From NCBI GenBank assembly GCA_030695805.1, contig JAUYPG010000032.1:1-12371 (forward strand): a stretch of DNA of 12,371 nt. Direction: 5' to 3'. The position numbers and the translations under genes are program-made. The number at the start of each line of letters is the position of its first letter. Within the stretch, counting starts at the first letter, position 1. This stretch comes from Nanobdellota archaeon (GTDB taxonomy: Bacteria > Patescibacteriota > Minisyncoccia > UBA6257 > GWB1-50-10). Shown in pieces: positions 6,384 through 11,421 of the stretch. The notes beneath the pieces are model-generated. The model saw only the letters and a program-made list of their open reading frames with translations. It was not told the DNA's origin and searched no databases.

Positions 6384-6481
6384 GGCTTCGCGTCCAATAC
6401 GAACAATGCGAATTTCACACGAACAACGCGAACTTTAACTAGTATTCGTGTTGTTCGTATGTTATTCGTGTCATTCGTGTT
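6384..6481 (-). repeat. Palindromic spacer element, copy B (ACGAA family)
   Basis: This fills the rpoA-rplQ spacer. It matches copy A at 5532-5634 in word order: AACACGAATGACACGAATAA at one end and ATTGGACRCGAAG next to the downstream start codon. The middle has a 14-bp stem with one mismatch (ACGAACAACACGAA against TTCGCGTTGTTCGT) around a TACTAGTTAAAG loop region. Orientation relative to transcription is the same in both copies. Confidence 0.87.
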
Positions 6482-6484
6482 TGC

Positions 6485-7276
6485 TTATTTTTTCTTCGCG
6501 GTTTTCTTCGGTTTTGTTTCCTTTTTTTCCTCTTTTCCTTCCTCCTCTTCTTTTACGGCTTTTTGGCTTTCTTTTGGAGCAAGGGCATCGGCTGAATATA
6601 TTTTTTCGAAGTGGTGACGCAGAATGCTTGAGGCCTTGTGAAGCGCTTCGCCGGGCGTTACGGATCCGTCGGTTTCAATTTCCAGCTTCACGCGGTTGTA
6701 GTCCGTACGCTCGCCTACCCGGGTGTTTTCCACGTCGAAGTCCACACGGACGACGGGCGTGAAGATCGCGTCCAGCACGATCGTGCCGATCGGGAGCCGC
6801 TCCGACTTCCGCGCTTCGGTCGGGACGTATCCCAGGCCTTTCTCGACGGTAAGCTCCATATCAAGTTCCGCGTTTTTTTTCGAGAGGGTCGCGAGGTGGA
6901 GATCCGGATTTACAATCTCCATAAATGCCGTTGTTTTAATGTCTCCCGCTTTTATTTCATGCTCTCCCTTTATTTTTAATGAGAGTGTCTGCGGCTCTTC
7001 CGCGAAAAATCTAAAGCGCACTTTTTTCAAGTTAATCGTGAATTCCACGATGTCCTCGACCATTCCCGGAAGGGTGGAGAACTCATGGTCAATTCCTTTG
7101 ATCTTTACCTGCGTGATCGCTGCTCCGGGCAAAGAGGAGAGAAGCGCCCTCCGGAGAGAGTTTCCGATGGTCGGGCCGTAGCCCGTGTAGAGTCCTTCGA
7201 TGACGAAGTTTCCTATGTTGTCTTTTTCCGATATTTTTTTTACGTGTACCGAGTCCGTGAGAAGTTGATAATCCAT
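6485..7276 (-). CDS. rpoA: RNA polymerase alpha subunit lacking the C-terminal domain
   Basis: Alpha dimerises to scaffold assembly of beta and beta'. The 263 residues hold a complete N-terminal domain: FVIEGLYTGYGPTIGNSLRRALLSSLPGAA (24-53) is the dimerisation and assembly core, followed by GIDHEFSTLPGMVEDIVEFTINLKK, GYVPTEARKSERLPIGTIVLDAIFTPV and TRVGERTDYNRVKLEIETDGSVTPGEALHKASSIL. After about residue 230 there is no alpha-CTD. Instead there is a short low-complexity Glu/Lys tail ending KPKKTAKKK. No frameshift or continued reading frame into the spacer is seen. Alpha-CTD binds UP elements and many activators, so those contacts should be missing here (inference from family knowledge). Start is ATG 7276 with no Shine-Dalgarno; it lies between rpsD and rplQ as usual. 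Confidence 0.97.
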   Translation of the reverse strand: MDYQLLTDSVHVKKISEKDNIGNFVIEGLYTGYGPTIGNSLRRALLSSLPGAAITQVKIKGIDHEFSTLPGMVEDIVEFTINLKKVRFRFFAEEPQTLSLKIKGEHEIKAGDIKTTAFMEIVNPDLHLATLSKKNAELDMELTVEKGLGYVPTEARKSERLPIGTIVLDAIFTPVVRVDFDVENTRVGERTDYNRVKLEIETDGSVTPGEALHKASSILRHHFEKIYSADALAPKESQKAVKEEEEGKEEKKETKPKKTAKKK

Positions 7277-7280
7277 ATGA

Positions 7281-7333
7281 ATTAAAATTACTAATTACTA
7301 ATTTCTAATTTTTAATGACGACGGTTTATCGTC
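7281..7333 (-). repeat. AT palindrome plus small stop-codon hairpin between rpsD and rpoA
   Basis: 7281-7316 is an AATTAG/TAATTA word palindrome (ATTAAAA...TTTTAAT ends). Next to it, GACGA (7317-7321) and TCGTC (7329-7333) form a 5-bp stem whose 7-nt loop holds the rpsD TAA stop, a weaker version of the stop-in-loop arrangement seen at rplQ. Confidence 0.6.
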
Positions 7334-7937
7334 GGGCGTAAAATTCGCCGACGAGGTTTATGTCAAACGGAAGAGCTCCAGCTAAGTCTATATCCGGTTC
7401 TTTTACTATCTCCCCCGTGTATTTGTCTTTTGTTTTCAGCCACATCGGAGGCGCGGCTTGCTTCACCTGGTTTTCCAGTTCTTCAAAATTTTTTCTCTTC
7501 CGCGACTCTTCGCGCACCGCTATCGTGTCCCCGACCTTTAGCACGTACGACGAAATGGTGACTTTTTTATTATTCACAAGAATGTGCCCGTGGGAAACGA
7601 GCTGGCGGGCAATCCTCGAGGACTTTGCTATCCCCAAGAGGAATACCGTCCTGTCGAGGCGCTTCTCGAGATTTCGAAGGATGACGCGCTTGTCCTCTTC
7701 TTTTTTAAAGAGGTTGGTCGTCTGCGTATTTGAGAGGCCATAGATGATCTGCAGTTTTTGTTTTTCCGTAAGCTGAAGCGCGTATTCGGAAGGAGCGCCT
7801 CTCCTCCGCCTCTCTCCGTGCATTCCGGGCTTTGTGGGCCTTCGTATGGTGGCGCACTTCGCGGAATTGCAACGGTCGGCCTTCAGGAAAAGCTTTGTCC
7901 CGAGCGCGCGTTCTCTTTTTTCTTTTATGTTTCGCAT
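7326..7937 (-). CDS. rpsD: 30S ribosomal protein uS4
   Basis: S4 nucleates 30S assembly on the 16S 5' domain and in many bacteria represses its own operon. It has 203 residues. Family features are GTKLFLKADRCNSAKCATIRRPTKPGMHGERRRR (13-46), SEYALQLTEKQKLQIIYGL (50-68), and the S4 RNA-binding fold LDRTVFLLGIAKSSRIARQLVSHGHILVNNKKVTI (94-128). The end FDINLVGEFYARR replaces the usual VNLVIELYSR-type tail. The N-terminus is short: the first CxxC of the common zinc knuckle is absent while Cys23 and Cys28 of the second pair remain, so zinc binding is doubtful. Upstream in-frame sequence is spacer repeat with no cysteine. Start is ATG 7937, with no Shine-Dalgarno. Confidence 0.96.
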   Translation of the reverse strand: MRNIKEKRERALGTKLFLKADRCNSAKCATIRRPTKPGMHGERRRRGAPSEYALQLTEKQKLQIIYGLSNTQTTNLFKKEEDKRVILRNLEKRLDRTVFLLGIAKSSRIARQLVSHGHILVNNKKVTISSYVLKVGDTIAVREESRKRKNFEELENQVKQAAPPMWLKTKDKYTGEIVKEPDIDLAGALPFDINLVGEFYARR

Positions 7938-7950
7938 ATTGCTTAAATGA

Positions 7951-7989
7951 CTTATAAGTCCAATAGGACCAATTGGACCAATAGGTCTT
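7951..7989 (-). repeat. GACCTATTGGTCC-family palindrome, rpsK-rpsD spacer
   Basis: The arms are AAGTCCAATAGGACCAATT and the inverted AAGACCTATTGGTCCAATT, meeting at a central CAATTG. This is one of three copies of this word family, the others being at 8450-8478 and 9070-9109. Confidence 0.82.
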
Positions 7990-7991
7990 TG

Positions 7992-8444
7992 TTATACGCG
8001 CCTTGGTTTTTTTGGCTTCGGGCCGTTATGAGGGACCGGCGTTACGTCTTTCAGCGTGCGTATATTGAATCCTTTCCCGGCGAGAGCTCGCACGGCCTGG
8101 TCTCTGCCGCTTCCCACGCCTTTCACGTACACGTCCACGTTAAAGGGCCCGGTTTTCTGGAGTTTTTCTGAAAGCGCTTCCGCGACTTTCGAGGCGGCAA
8201 AGGGAGTGGCTTTTTTTGGTCCCTTGAATCCAAGCGAACCAGCGGATATCCACGCGACCACATTCCCTTTTTCGTCGGTTACGGTCATGATGGTGTTGTT
8301 ATAGGAGGCCTGCACGTATACCTTCCCTCTGTCGTGCTTTTTTTTCGCCCCCTCGTTTTTTTTCTGCGAGAGAGTATCTTTCACGACCTGGCTTTCCTTC
8401 AGGGCCTCCTCTTTTGTTTGTCCGGCAACTCGTTTTTTTCCCAT
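7992..8444 (-). CDS. rpsK: 30S ribosomal protein uS11
   Basis: S11 lies on the 30S platform near the mRNA exit. It has 150 residues against about 129 in E. coli. The core is GKVYVQASYNNTIMTVTDEKGNVVAWISAGSLGFKGPKKATPFAA (40-84), then AEALSEKLQKTGPFNVDVYVKGVGSGRDQAVRAL and the basic end TPVPHNGPKPKKPRRV. The first 38 or so residues form a charged Lys/Glu/Gln-rich extension rather than the short basic lead of most S11 proteins. Start is ATG 8444; an internal start would shorten the extension, but no in-frame ATG exists before the core. There is no Shine-Dalgarno. It sits between rpsM and rpsD, bounded on both sides by GACCTATTGGTCC palindromes. Confidence 0.97.
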   Translation of the reverse strand: MGKKRVAGQTKEEALKESQVVKDTLSQKKNEGAKKKHDRGKVYVQASYNNTIMTVTDEKGNVVAWISAGSLGFKGPKKATPFAASKVAEALSEKLQKTGPFNVDVYVKGVGSGRDQAVRALAGKGFNIRTLKDVTPVPHNGPKPKKPRRV

Positions 8445-8449
8445 AATTG

Positions 8450-8478
8450 AATAGGTCCTATAGGACCAATAGGTCTTA
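8450..8478 (-). repeat. GACCTATTGGTCC-family palindrome, rpsM-rpsK spacer
   Basis: This contains the perfect 14-bp dyad GGTCCTATAGGACC (8454-8467) flanked by AATAGGTC words. It belongs to the same family as 7951-7989 and 9070-9109. Confidence 0.82.
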
Positions 8479-8484
8479 TCTTTA

Positions 8485-8880
8485 TTATTTGAGGTCTACC
8501 TTTCTCTTTCCGCTTCCCGCGGTCTTTCGCACGTTTCCTCGCACCGTCCGGGAATTCGTTTTTGTTCTTTGTCCGCGTGTCGGAAGCCCGCGTTCGTGGC
8601 GGCGTCCTCTGTATGACTTGATGCTTTTTAACCGCTGAATGCCGCTTTTCCGTATTTGTCGGAGCTCTCCTTCGATTTTGTATGATTTTTCAAATACACT
8701 TTGCAACTTGCCTACTTCTTCGCTCGTAAGCTCACGCGTCGGTTTTTCTCCGTTTACGTTCGCGGTTTTCAAAATGGCTTCCGCGGACACGCGTCCAATC
8801 CCGTATATATAGGTAAGAGCGATTTTTAGCTTTTTTTCGTCTGGAATGTTTACTCCTGAAATTCTCATGAAATTAGCCAT
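8485..8880 (-). CDS. rpsM: 30S ribosomal protein uS13
   Basis: S13 in the 30S head contacts S19, the P-site tRNA and 50S bridges. It has 131 residues. The sequence shows MRISGVNIPDEKKLKIALTYIYGIGRVSAEAIL (5-37), SYRGRRHERGLPTRGQRTKTNSRT (93-116) and a basic tail. Family members normally begin at the equivalent of MRISGVNIP, so the true start may be the internal ATG at 8868. The extra MANF comes from TAATGGCTAAT sequence at the edge of the neighbouring palindrome. Neither start has a Shine-Dalgarno, so I give the longer form and flag the choice. Gene order is rpmJ-rpsM-rpsK as in most bacteria. Confidence 0.95.
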   Translation of the reverse strand: MANFMRISGVNIPDEKKLKIALTYIYGIGRVSAEAILKTANVNGEKPTRELTSEEVGKLQSVFEKSYKIEGELRQIRKSGIQRLKSIKSYRGRRHERGLPTRGQRTKTNSRTVRGNVRKTAGSGKRKVDLK

Positions 8881-8940
8881 TAGCGACTAGGGTTTAGGGT
8901 CTAGGACGTCGTACCCTAGTGGCTAAACTCTAGCGGCTAG
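8870..8940 (-). repeat. CTAG-word palindrome between rpmJ and rpsM
   Basis: On the minus strand TAGCCGCTAGAGTTTAG and CTAAACCCTAGTCGCTA are near-complementary (14 of 17), with an inner CTAGG/CCTAG stem. The words are unlike those of the neighbouring spacers. The outer end runs into TAATGGCTAAT, which contains the annotated rpsM start codon. Confidence 0.75.
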
Positions 8941-8943
8941 ATT

Positions 8944-9060
8944 CTATCCCTGCCGTTGTTTATGCTTTGGATTTTTTTTACAGATCACATACACCCTTCC
9001 CTTTCGGCGAGTCGTCTTACAATCCTTGCATATTTTTTTTACCGATGATCGAACTTTCAT
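8944..9060 (-). CDS. rpmJ: 50S ribosomal protein bL36
   Basis: A 38-residue protein of the large subunit, easily missed because of its length. It starts MKVRSSVKKICKDCK and ends VICKKNPKHKQRQG, matching the bL36 family end to end. The zinc-ribbon ligands are intact: Cys11, Cys14, Cys27 and His33. ATG is at 9060 and TAG at 8946-8944. It sits in the standard infA-rpmJ-rpsM order. There is no Shine-Dalgarno, and the upstream spacer is a GACCTATTGGTCC-type palindrome. Confidence 0.97.
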   Translation of the reverse strand: MKVRSSVKKICKDCKTTRRKGRVYVICKKNPKHKQRQG

Positions 9061-9069
9061 ACGTAATTG

Positions 9070-9109
9070 AATAAGTCCTATAGGACTAATTGGACCAATA
9101 GGTCTTATT
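9070..9109 (-). repeat. GACCTATTGGTCC-family palindrome, infA-rpmJ spacer
   Basis: The arms AATAAGTCCTATAG and AATAAGACCTATTG (inverted) flank a GACTAATTGGAC core. The right end overlaps the infA TAA stop at 9108-9110. This is the third copy of the family. Confidence 0.82.
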
Positions 9110-9344
9110 ACAGACGGCGCACAATTCGTCCCCGCCTATCCTCAATATTTGGCATCTCAACCAGCACTCTGTCTCCTGGAATAACCCGGATTTTGTGCAA
9201 TTTCATCTTCCCGCCCATGTGGGCGAGCACTTTCCGAGGATTGCCGTCGCTTCCCTTTTCCTTCAAGAGGGTTACTCGAAAAAGAAGCCCCGGGAGAGCC
9301 TCGTCTATCAGTCCTTCAACTGTGAAAATCGGATTACGGGGCAT
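9108..9344 (-). CDS. infA: Translation initiation factor IF-1
   Basis: IF-1 is the OB-fold factor that occupies the 30S A site during initiation. With the ATG at 9344 it has 78 residues. Family features are FTVEGLIDEALPGLLFRVTL (7-26), GNPRKVLAHMGGKMKLHKIRVIPGDRVLVEMP (33-64) and the RRGRIVRRL end. An in-frame ATG at 9374 would add ten residues, but it lies within the spacer of a near-consensus promoter whose start site is predicted near 9355. The family N-terminus also fits MPRNPIFTVEG, so 9344 is preferred. A short insertion (KEKGSDG) lies between strands. The leader would be only about ten bases, with no Shine-Dalgarno. This is the first gene of the ribosomal cluster. Confidence 0.95.
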   Translation of the reverse strand: MPRNPIFTVEGLIDEALPGLLFRVTLLKEKGSDGNPRKVLAHMGGKMKLHKIRVIPGDRVLVEMPNIEDRRGRIVRRL

Positions 9345-9361
9345 GTAATGTGTACCAACGT

Positions 9362-9390
9362 ATTTTAATGGCAATAATTTTTTTCGTCAA
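9362..9390 (-). promoter_or_regulatory. Strong sigma-70-type promoter for the infA-rpsI cluster
   Basis: On the minus strand TTGACG (9390-9385, five of six to consensus) and TAAAAT (9367-9362, five of six) are separated by exactly 17 nt. The -35 box contains the metG TGA stop, so the promoter overlaps the previous gene. Start about 7 nt downstream (near 9355) leaves a leader of roughly 10 nt before infA. This is the best promoter in the window and makes the cluster an independent transcription unit. Confidence 0.8.
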
Positions 9391-11096
9391 CCCCGCACCC
9401 TTCTTTCCTCGGGCTTCTCGATTGGAAGCTTCGCGAGCTCCTGTTCGATCCGGATCGGATCAATTTTTTGGAAGAGAGGGATTGCTTTGCCTAACTCGAC
9501 TCCGCTTATCGAATTTTTTATAACGTCTCCTTCGGGCCACGCCGCAAAGGATACTCCGGTTAAGGTTTCGAGTTTTTTTACGGCTTCGGGAAGAAGGGGT
9601 TTCATGAGGACCTGGAGTCCCAGCGTGATGTAGATGCAATTTGTTAAGACCTTTCGGAACGATCCAGTCGCATCGTGATCTTTGTCTTTCCACGGCTCTG
9701 CCTTTGAGAAGTACTTGTTTCCAAAGTTCGAAAGAGCGAGCATGTTCTCTACGTATTCTTTGAATTTCGTATGTTCGAGGGCATTTTTCCCCTGGTCTAG
9801 GCGCTTTATTACTTCTTTCTCCGTCTTTTTTTCGATGAGTTTTTTTTCGAGCTTGGCTCCTTGCCCGAGAGCGATCGTGCGGTTTATGAAATTTCCGAGG
9901 TTTCCTATGAGGACGCTGTTTGTTTTGTAGATGAATTCTGTCCAGCTGAAATTCGCGTCTGTCGTCTCCGGCATGATGCTTGCGAGGTAGAAACGGACCG
10001 CGTCCACGCCGTATGTTTCGATGATATAGGCGGAATCAATCGAGACGCCTCTGCTTTTTGAAAGCTTTCGGCCTTCGAGATTCAGGAAGTGATTGATCGC
10101 TGGGACGTCGGGAAGATGAAGGTCTTTGTTGTAGGCGCGAAGCTCTCCCGGCCAGAAGAGTGTGTGGAATATGAGATTGTCCTTCCCCATGAAATAGTAG
10201 TGCTCCGCGTCTTTACCGTACCAGAAGTTGCGGAGGGCCGCTTCCTTTCCGTGTTCTCTCGCCCATTCGACGGATGCCGAAAGGTATCCGATTACGGCTT
10301 CGAACCAGACATATATTTTTTTCTTTTTTATGTTTTCCACCCGTTCATTTTCGGGGATTCTTTCTATGGGAAGCTCTATGCCCCAGTCCATGTCTCTCGT
10401 GATCGCTCTCGGCTGAAGCCCTTTCTCGAGCCATCCAATGGTTTCGTTTTTTACCCATTCTCTCCAGGCCGGACTTCTTGTTTTCACATAGTCCTTCAAA
10501 AACGGCTCGAGCTGGGGCCAATCGAGAAAATAGTGTTCGGTATCTTTCAGCTCCAGTCCGGACCCGGAAAGTTTGCTTTTCGGCTCGATAAGATCTCCCT
10601 GTTCCAGAAGGCGTCCGCAGACGTCGCACTGGTCGGATCTCGCGTCGCGATTTTTACAGTGCGGGCACATCCCTTCGACGTACCTGTCCGGGAGAAACTT
10701 CTTTTCCTTCGGCGCGTAGTACTGCTTCGACCACCCGCGTTTTATAAGCCCTTTTTTTAAGAACTCAAGAAAGAAATTTTGTACGATTTCTTTGTGGTTT
10801 TCCGTCGTGGTTTTCGTGTAGAGGTCAAACGAAATCCCCGCTTCCTTAAAGAGGGCCACATTTCTCGGATGGTATTCGCGGACAATGTCTTCCGGCTTTT
10901 TTTTTCTCTTGTCCGCCTCGATCGTGATAGGGGTGCCATAGCAGTCGGAGCCGGAAACCATAAGCACATCATTTCCGAGGAAGCGGTGGAAGCGGGCAAA
11001 GATATCCGCGGGCAGAAGATACCCCGCGAGGTGGCCGATGTGGAGGTCGCCGTTTACGTATGGCCACGCTACTCCTATGAAGATTTTTTTTGGCAT
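9387..11096 (-). CDS. metG: Methionyl-tRNA synthetase
   Basis: A class I synthetase that charges tRNA-Met with methionine. With ATG 11096 it has 569 residues. Visible features are FIGVAWPYVNGDLHIGHLAGYLLPADIFARF with HIGH at 19-22, and a zinc knuckle with Cys144/Cys147 and Cys157/Cys160. FEAVIGYLSASVEWAR (265-280) and GKDNLIFHTLFWPGEL follow, then KLSKS at 344-348 in place of KMSKS and the helical anticodon domain. There is no C-terminal tRNA-binding OB domain. The frame stays open upstream to 11264, but that sequence is a structured non-coding segment with a terminator. A predicted promoter ends 8 nt before the ATG, implying leaderless mRNA. It occupies the position between adk and infA where many bacteria have map. 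Confidence 0.96.
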   Translation of the reverse strand: MPKKIFIGVAWPYVNGDLHIGHLAGYLLPADIFARFHRFLGNDVLMVSGSDCYGTPITIEADKRKKKPEDIVREYHPRNVALFKEAGISFDLYTKTTTENHKEIVQNFFLEFLKKGLIKRGWSKQYYAPKEKKFLPDRYVEGMCPHCKNRDARSDQCDVCGRLLEQGDLIEPKSKLSGSGLELKDTEHYFLDWPQLEPFLKDYVKTRSPAWREWVKNETIGWLEKGLQPRAITRDMDWGIELPIERIPENERVENIKKKKIYVWFEAVIGYLSASVEWAREHGKEAALRNFWYGKDAEHYYFMGKDNLIFHTLFWPGELRAYNKDLHLPDVPAINHFLNLEGRKLSKSRGVSIDSAYIIETYGVDAVRFYLASIMPETTDANFSWTEFIYKTNSVLIGNLGNFINRTIALGQGAKLEKKLIEKKTEKEVIKRLDQGKNALEHTKFKEYVENMLALSNFGNKYFSKAEPWKDKDHDATGSFRKVLTNCIYITLGLQVLMKPLLPEAVKKLETLTGVSFAAWPEGDVIKNSISGVELGKAIPLFQKIDPIRIEQELAKLPIEKPEERRVRG

Positions 11097-11103
11097 CGCA
11101 TTT

Positions 11104-11132
11104 ATTATGGAAGGTTTTTTGTTTTTCCACAA
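11104..11132 (-). promoter_or_regulatory. Candidate metG promoter giving a leaderless mRNA
   Basis: TTGTGG (11132-11127) and CATAAT (11109-11104) are spaced 17 nt apart. The ATG begins 8 nt beyond the -10 box, so the expected first transcribed base is at or next to the start codon. The -35 abuts the T-run of the preceding terminator. Confidence 0.6.
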
Positions 11133-11134
11133 CC

Positions 11135-11158
11135 AAAAAACCCCGCCAAGGCGGGATT
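11135..11158 (-). terminator. Rho-independent terminator upstream of metG
   Basis: On the minus strand CCCGC-CTTG-GCGGG, extended by U-G and A-U pairs, is followed by six T residues (11140-11135). It ends the structured RNA region just before metG. Its 5' arm TCCCGC could also pair with GCGGGA at 11212-11207 in the upstream RNA, which leaves an attenuator open as an alternative. Confidence 0.88.
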
Positions 11159-11304
11159 CTTTGGGCCCCACTCGGTAGATGTTCCCGGGCCAGAGCCAAG
11201 GTGGGTTCCCGCAGTGCATAGTTCCCGGACGAACCAGCGAACTTTGACTATGTAGGGATCCCAATGAACATTATTTGATCCGAAAATCTAGGCAAGTGGG
11301 ACAC
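11141..11304 (-). ncRNA. Candidate structured RNA, 6S-like architecture
   Basis: This is non-coding sequence between an extended -10 box and an intrinsic terminator. Hand folding gives a closing stem in which CCCACUUG (11300-11293) pairs with CGAGUGGG (11174-11167) and UAGA (11290-11287) pairs with UCUA (11179-11176). A central bubble follows, with a 23-nt 5' strand and a 21-nt 3' strand that has its own GGC-UCUG-GCC mini-hairpin. The apical arm is UGGG-A-UCCC-UA-CAUAGU (11263-11247) with ACUAUG-CACUGC-GGGA-A-CCCA (11222-11202), capped by a CUGG/CCGG loop stem. Closing stem, large bubble with a 3'-side hairpin and long apical stem is the plan of 6S RNA, which mimics an open promoter and binds RNA polymerase. 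I see no decisive primary-sequence match. A metG leader is the main alternative. Confidence 0.5.
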
Positions 11305-11306
11305 TC

Positions 11307-11330
11307 CCATTGTAGCATACGCTATAATGG
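11307..11330. promoter_or_regulatory. Palindromic extended -10 region, possibly divergent
   Basis: Leftward, TGC-TACAAT (-10 at 11314-11309) is an extended -10 box suited to start the structured RNA near 11304-11302; no good -35 is seen. The 24-bp segment is an imperfect dyad (10 of 12 positions), so rightward it also reads TATAAT (11323-11328). That would transcribe antisense into the adk-like gene if used. Confidence 0.5.
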
Positions 11331-11421
11331 AATCTCTAATTTCTAAATCTTAATCTCTAAAACGTTTTTGAATTTTGACATTTGAGATTGTTTAGAGATT
11401 AGAAATTAGGGTTTAGAGATT
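11331..11421 (-). repeat. TCTCTAA-word palindrome after the adk-like gene
   Basis: The left arm 11331-11362 and right arm 11391-11421 are near-complementary and built from AATCTCTAA and AATTTCTAA words, with a TTTTGAATTTTGACATTTGAGA-like middle. The adk-like stop codon (11413-11415) and its last two residues are encoded inside the right arm. Confidence 0.78.

Noticed and set aside
5532..9109. CRISPR array from the repeated palindromes
   Set aside because: The repeats are not regularly spaced, sit singly between essential genes, and have no unique spacers or cas genes.
9345..9374. Longer infA start at 9374
   Set aside because: It falls inside a near-consensus promoter spacer, and IF-1 proteins begin at the equivalent of MPRNPIF.
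11097..11264. N-terminal extension of metG by 56 residues
   Set aside because: The sequence is a structured non-coding region with an intrinsic terminator, and the family N-terminus begins at the ATG at 11096.
11133..11304. T-box or SAM riboswitch for metG
   Set aside because: No AGGGUGGNACCGCG-type T-box sequence and no S-box core were found on the transcribed strand. The AAGGTGGGTTCCCGC string is on the opposite strand and has no gene after it.
11133..11304. SRP RNA, RNase P RNA or tmRNA as identity of the structured RNA
   Set aside because: The SRP GGAAG/AGCAG apical motif, RNase P conserved regions and the tmRNA tRNA-like ends with a tag frame are not seen, and the length does not fit RNase P or tmRNA.
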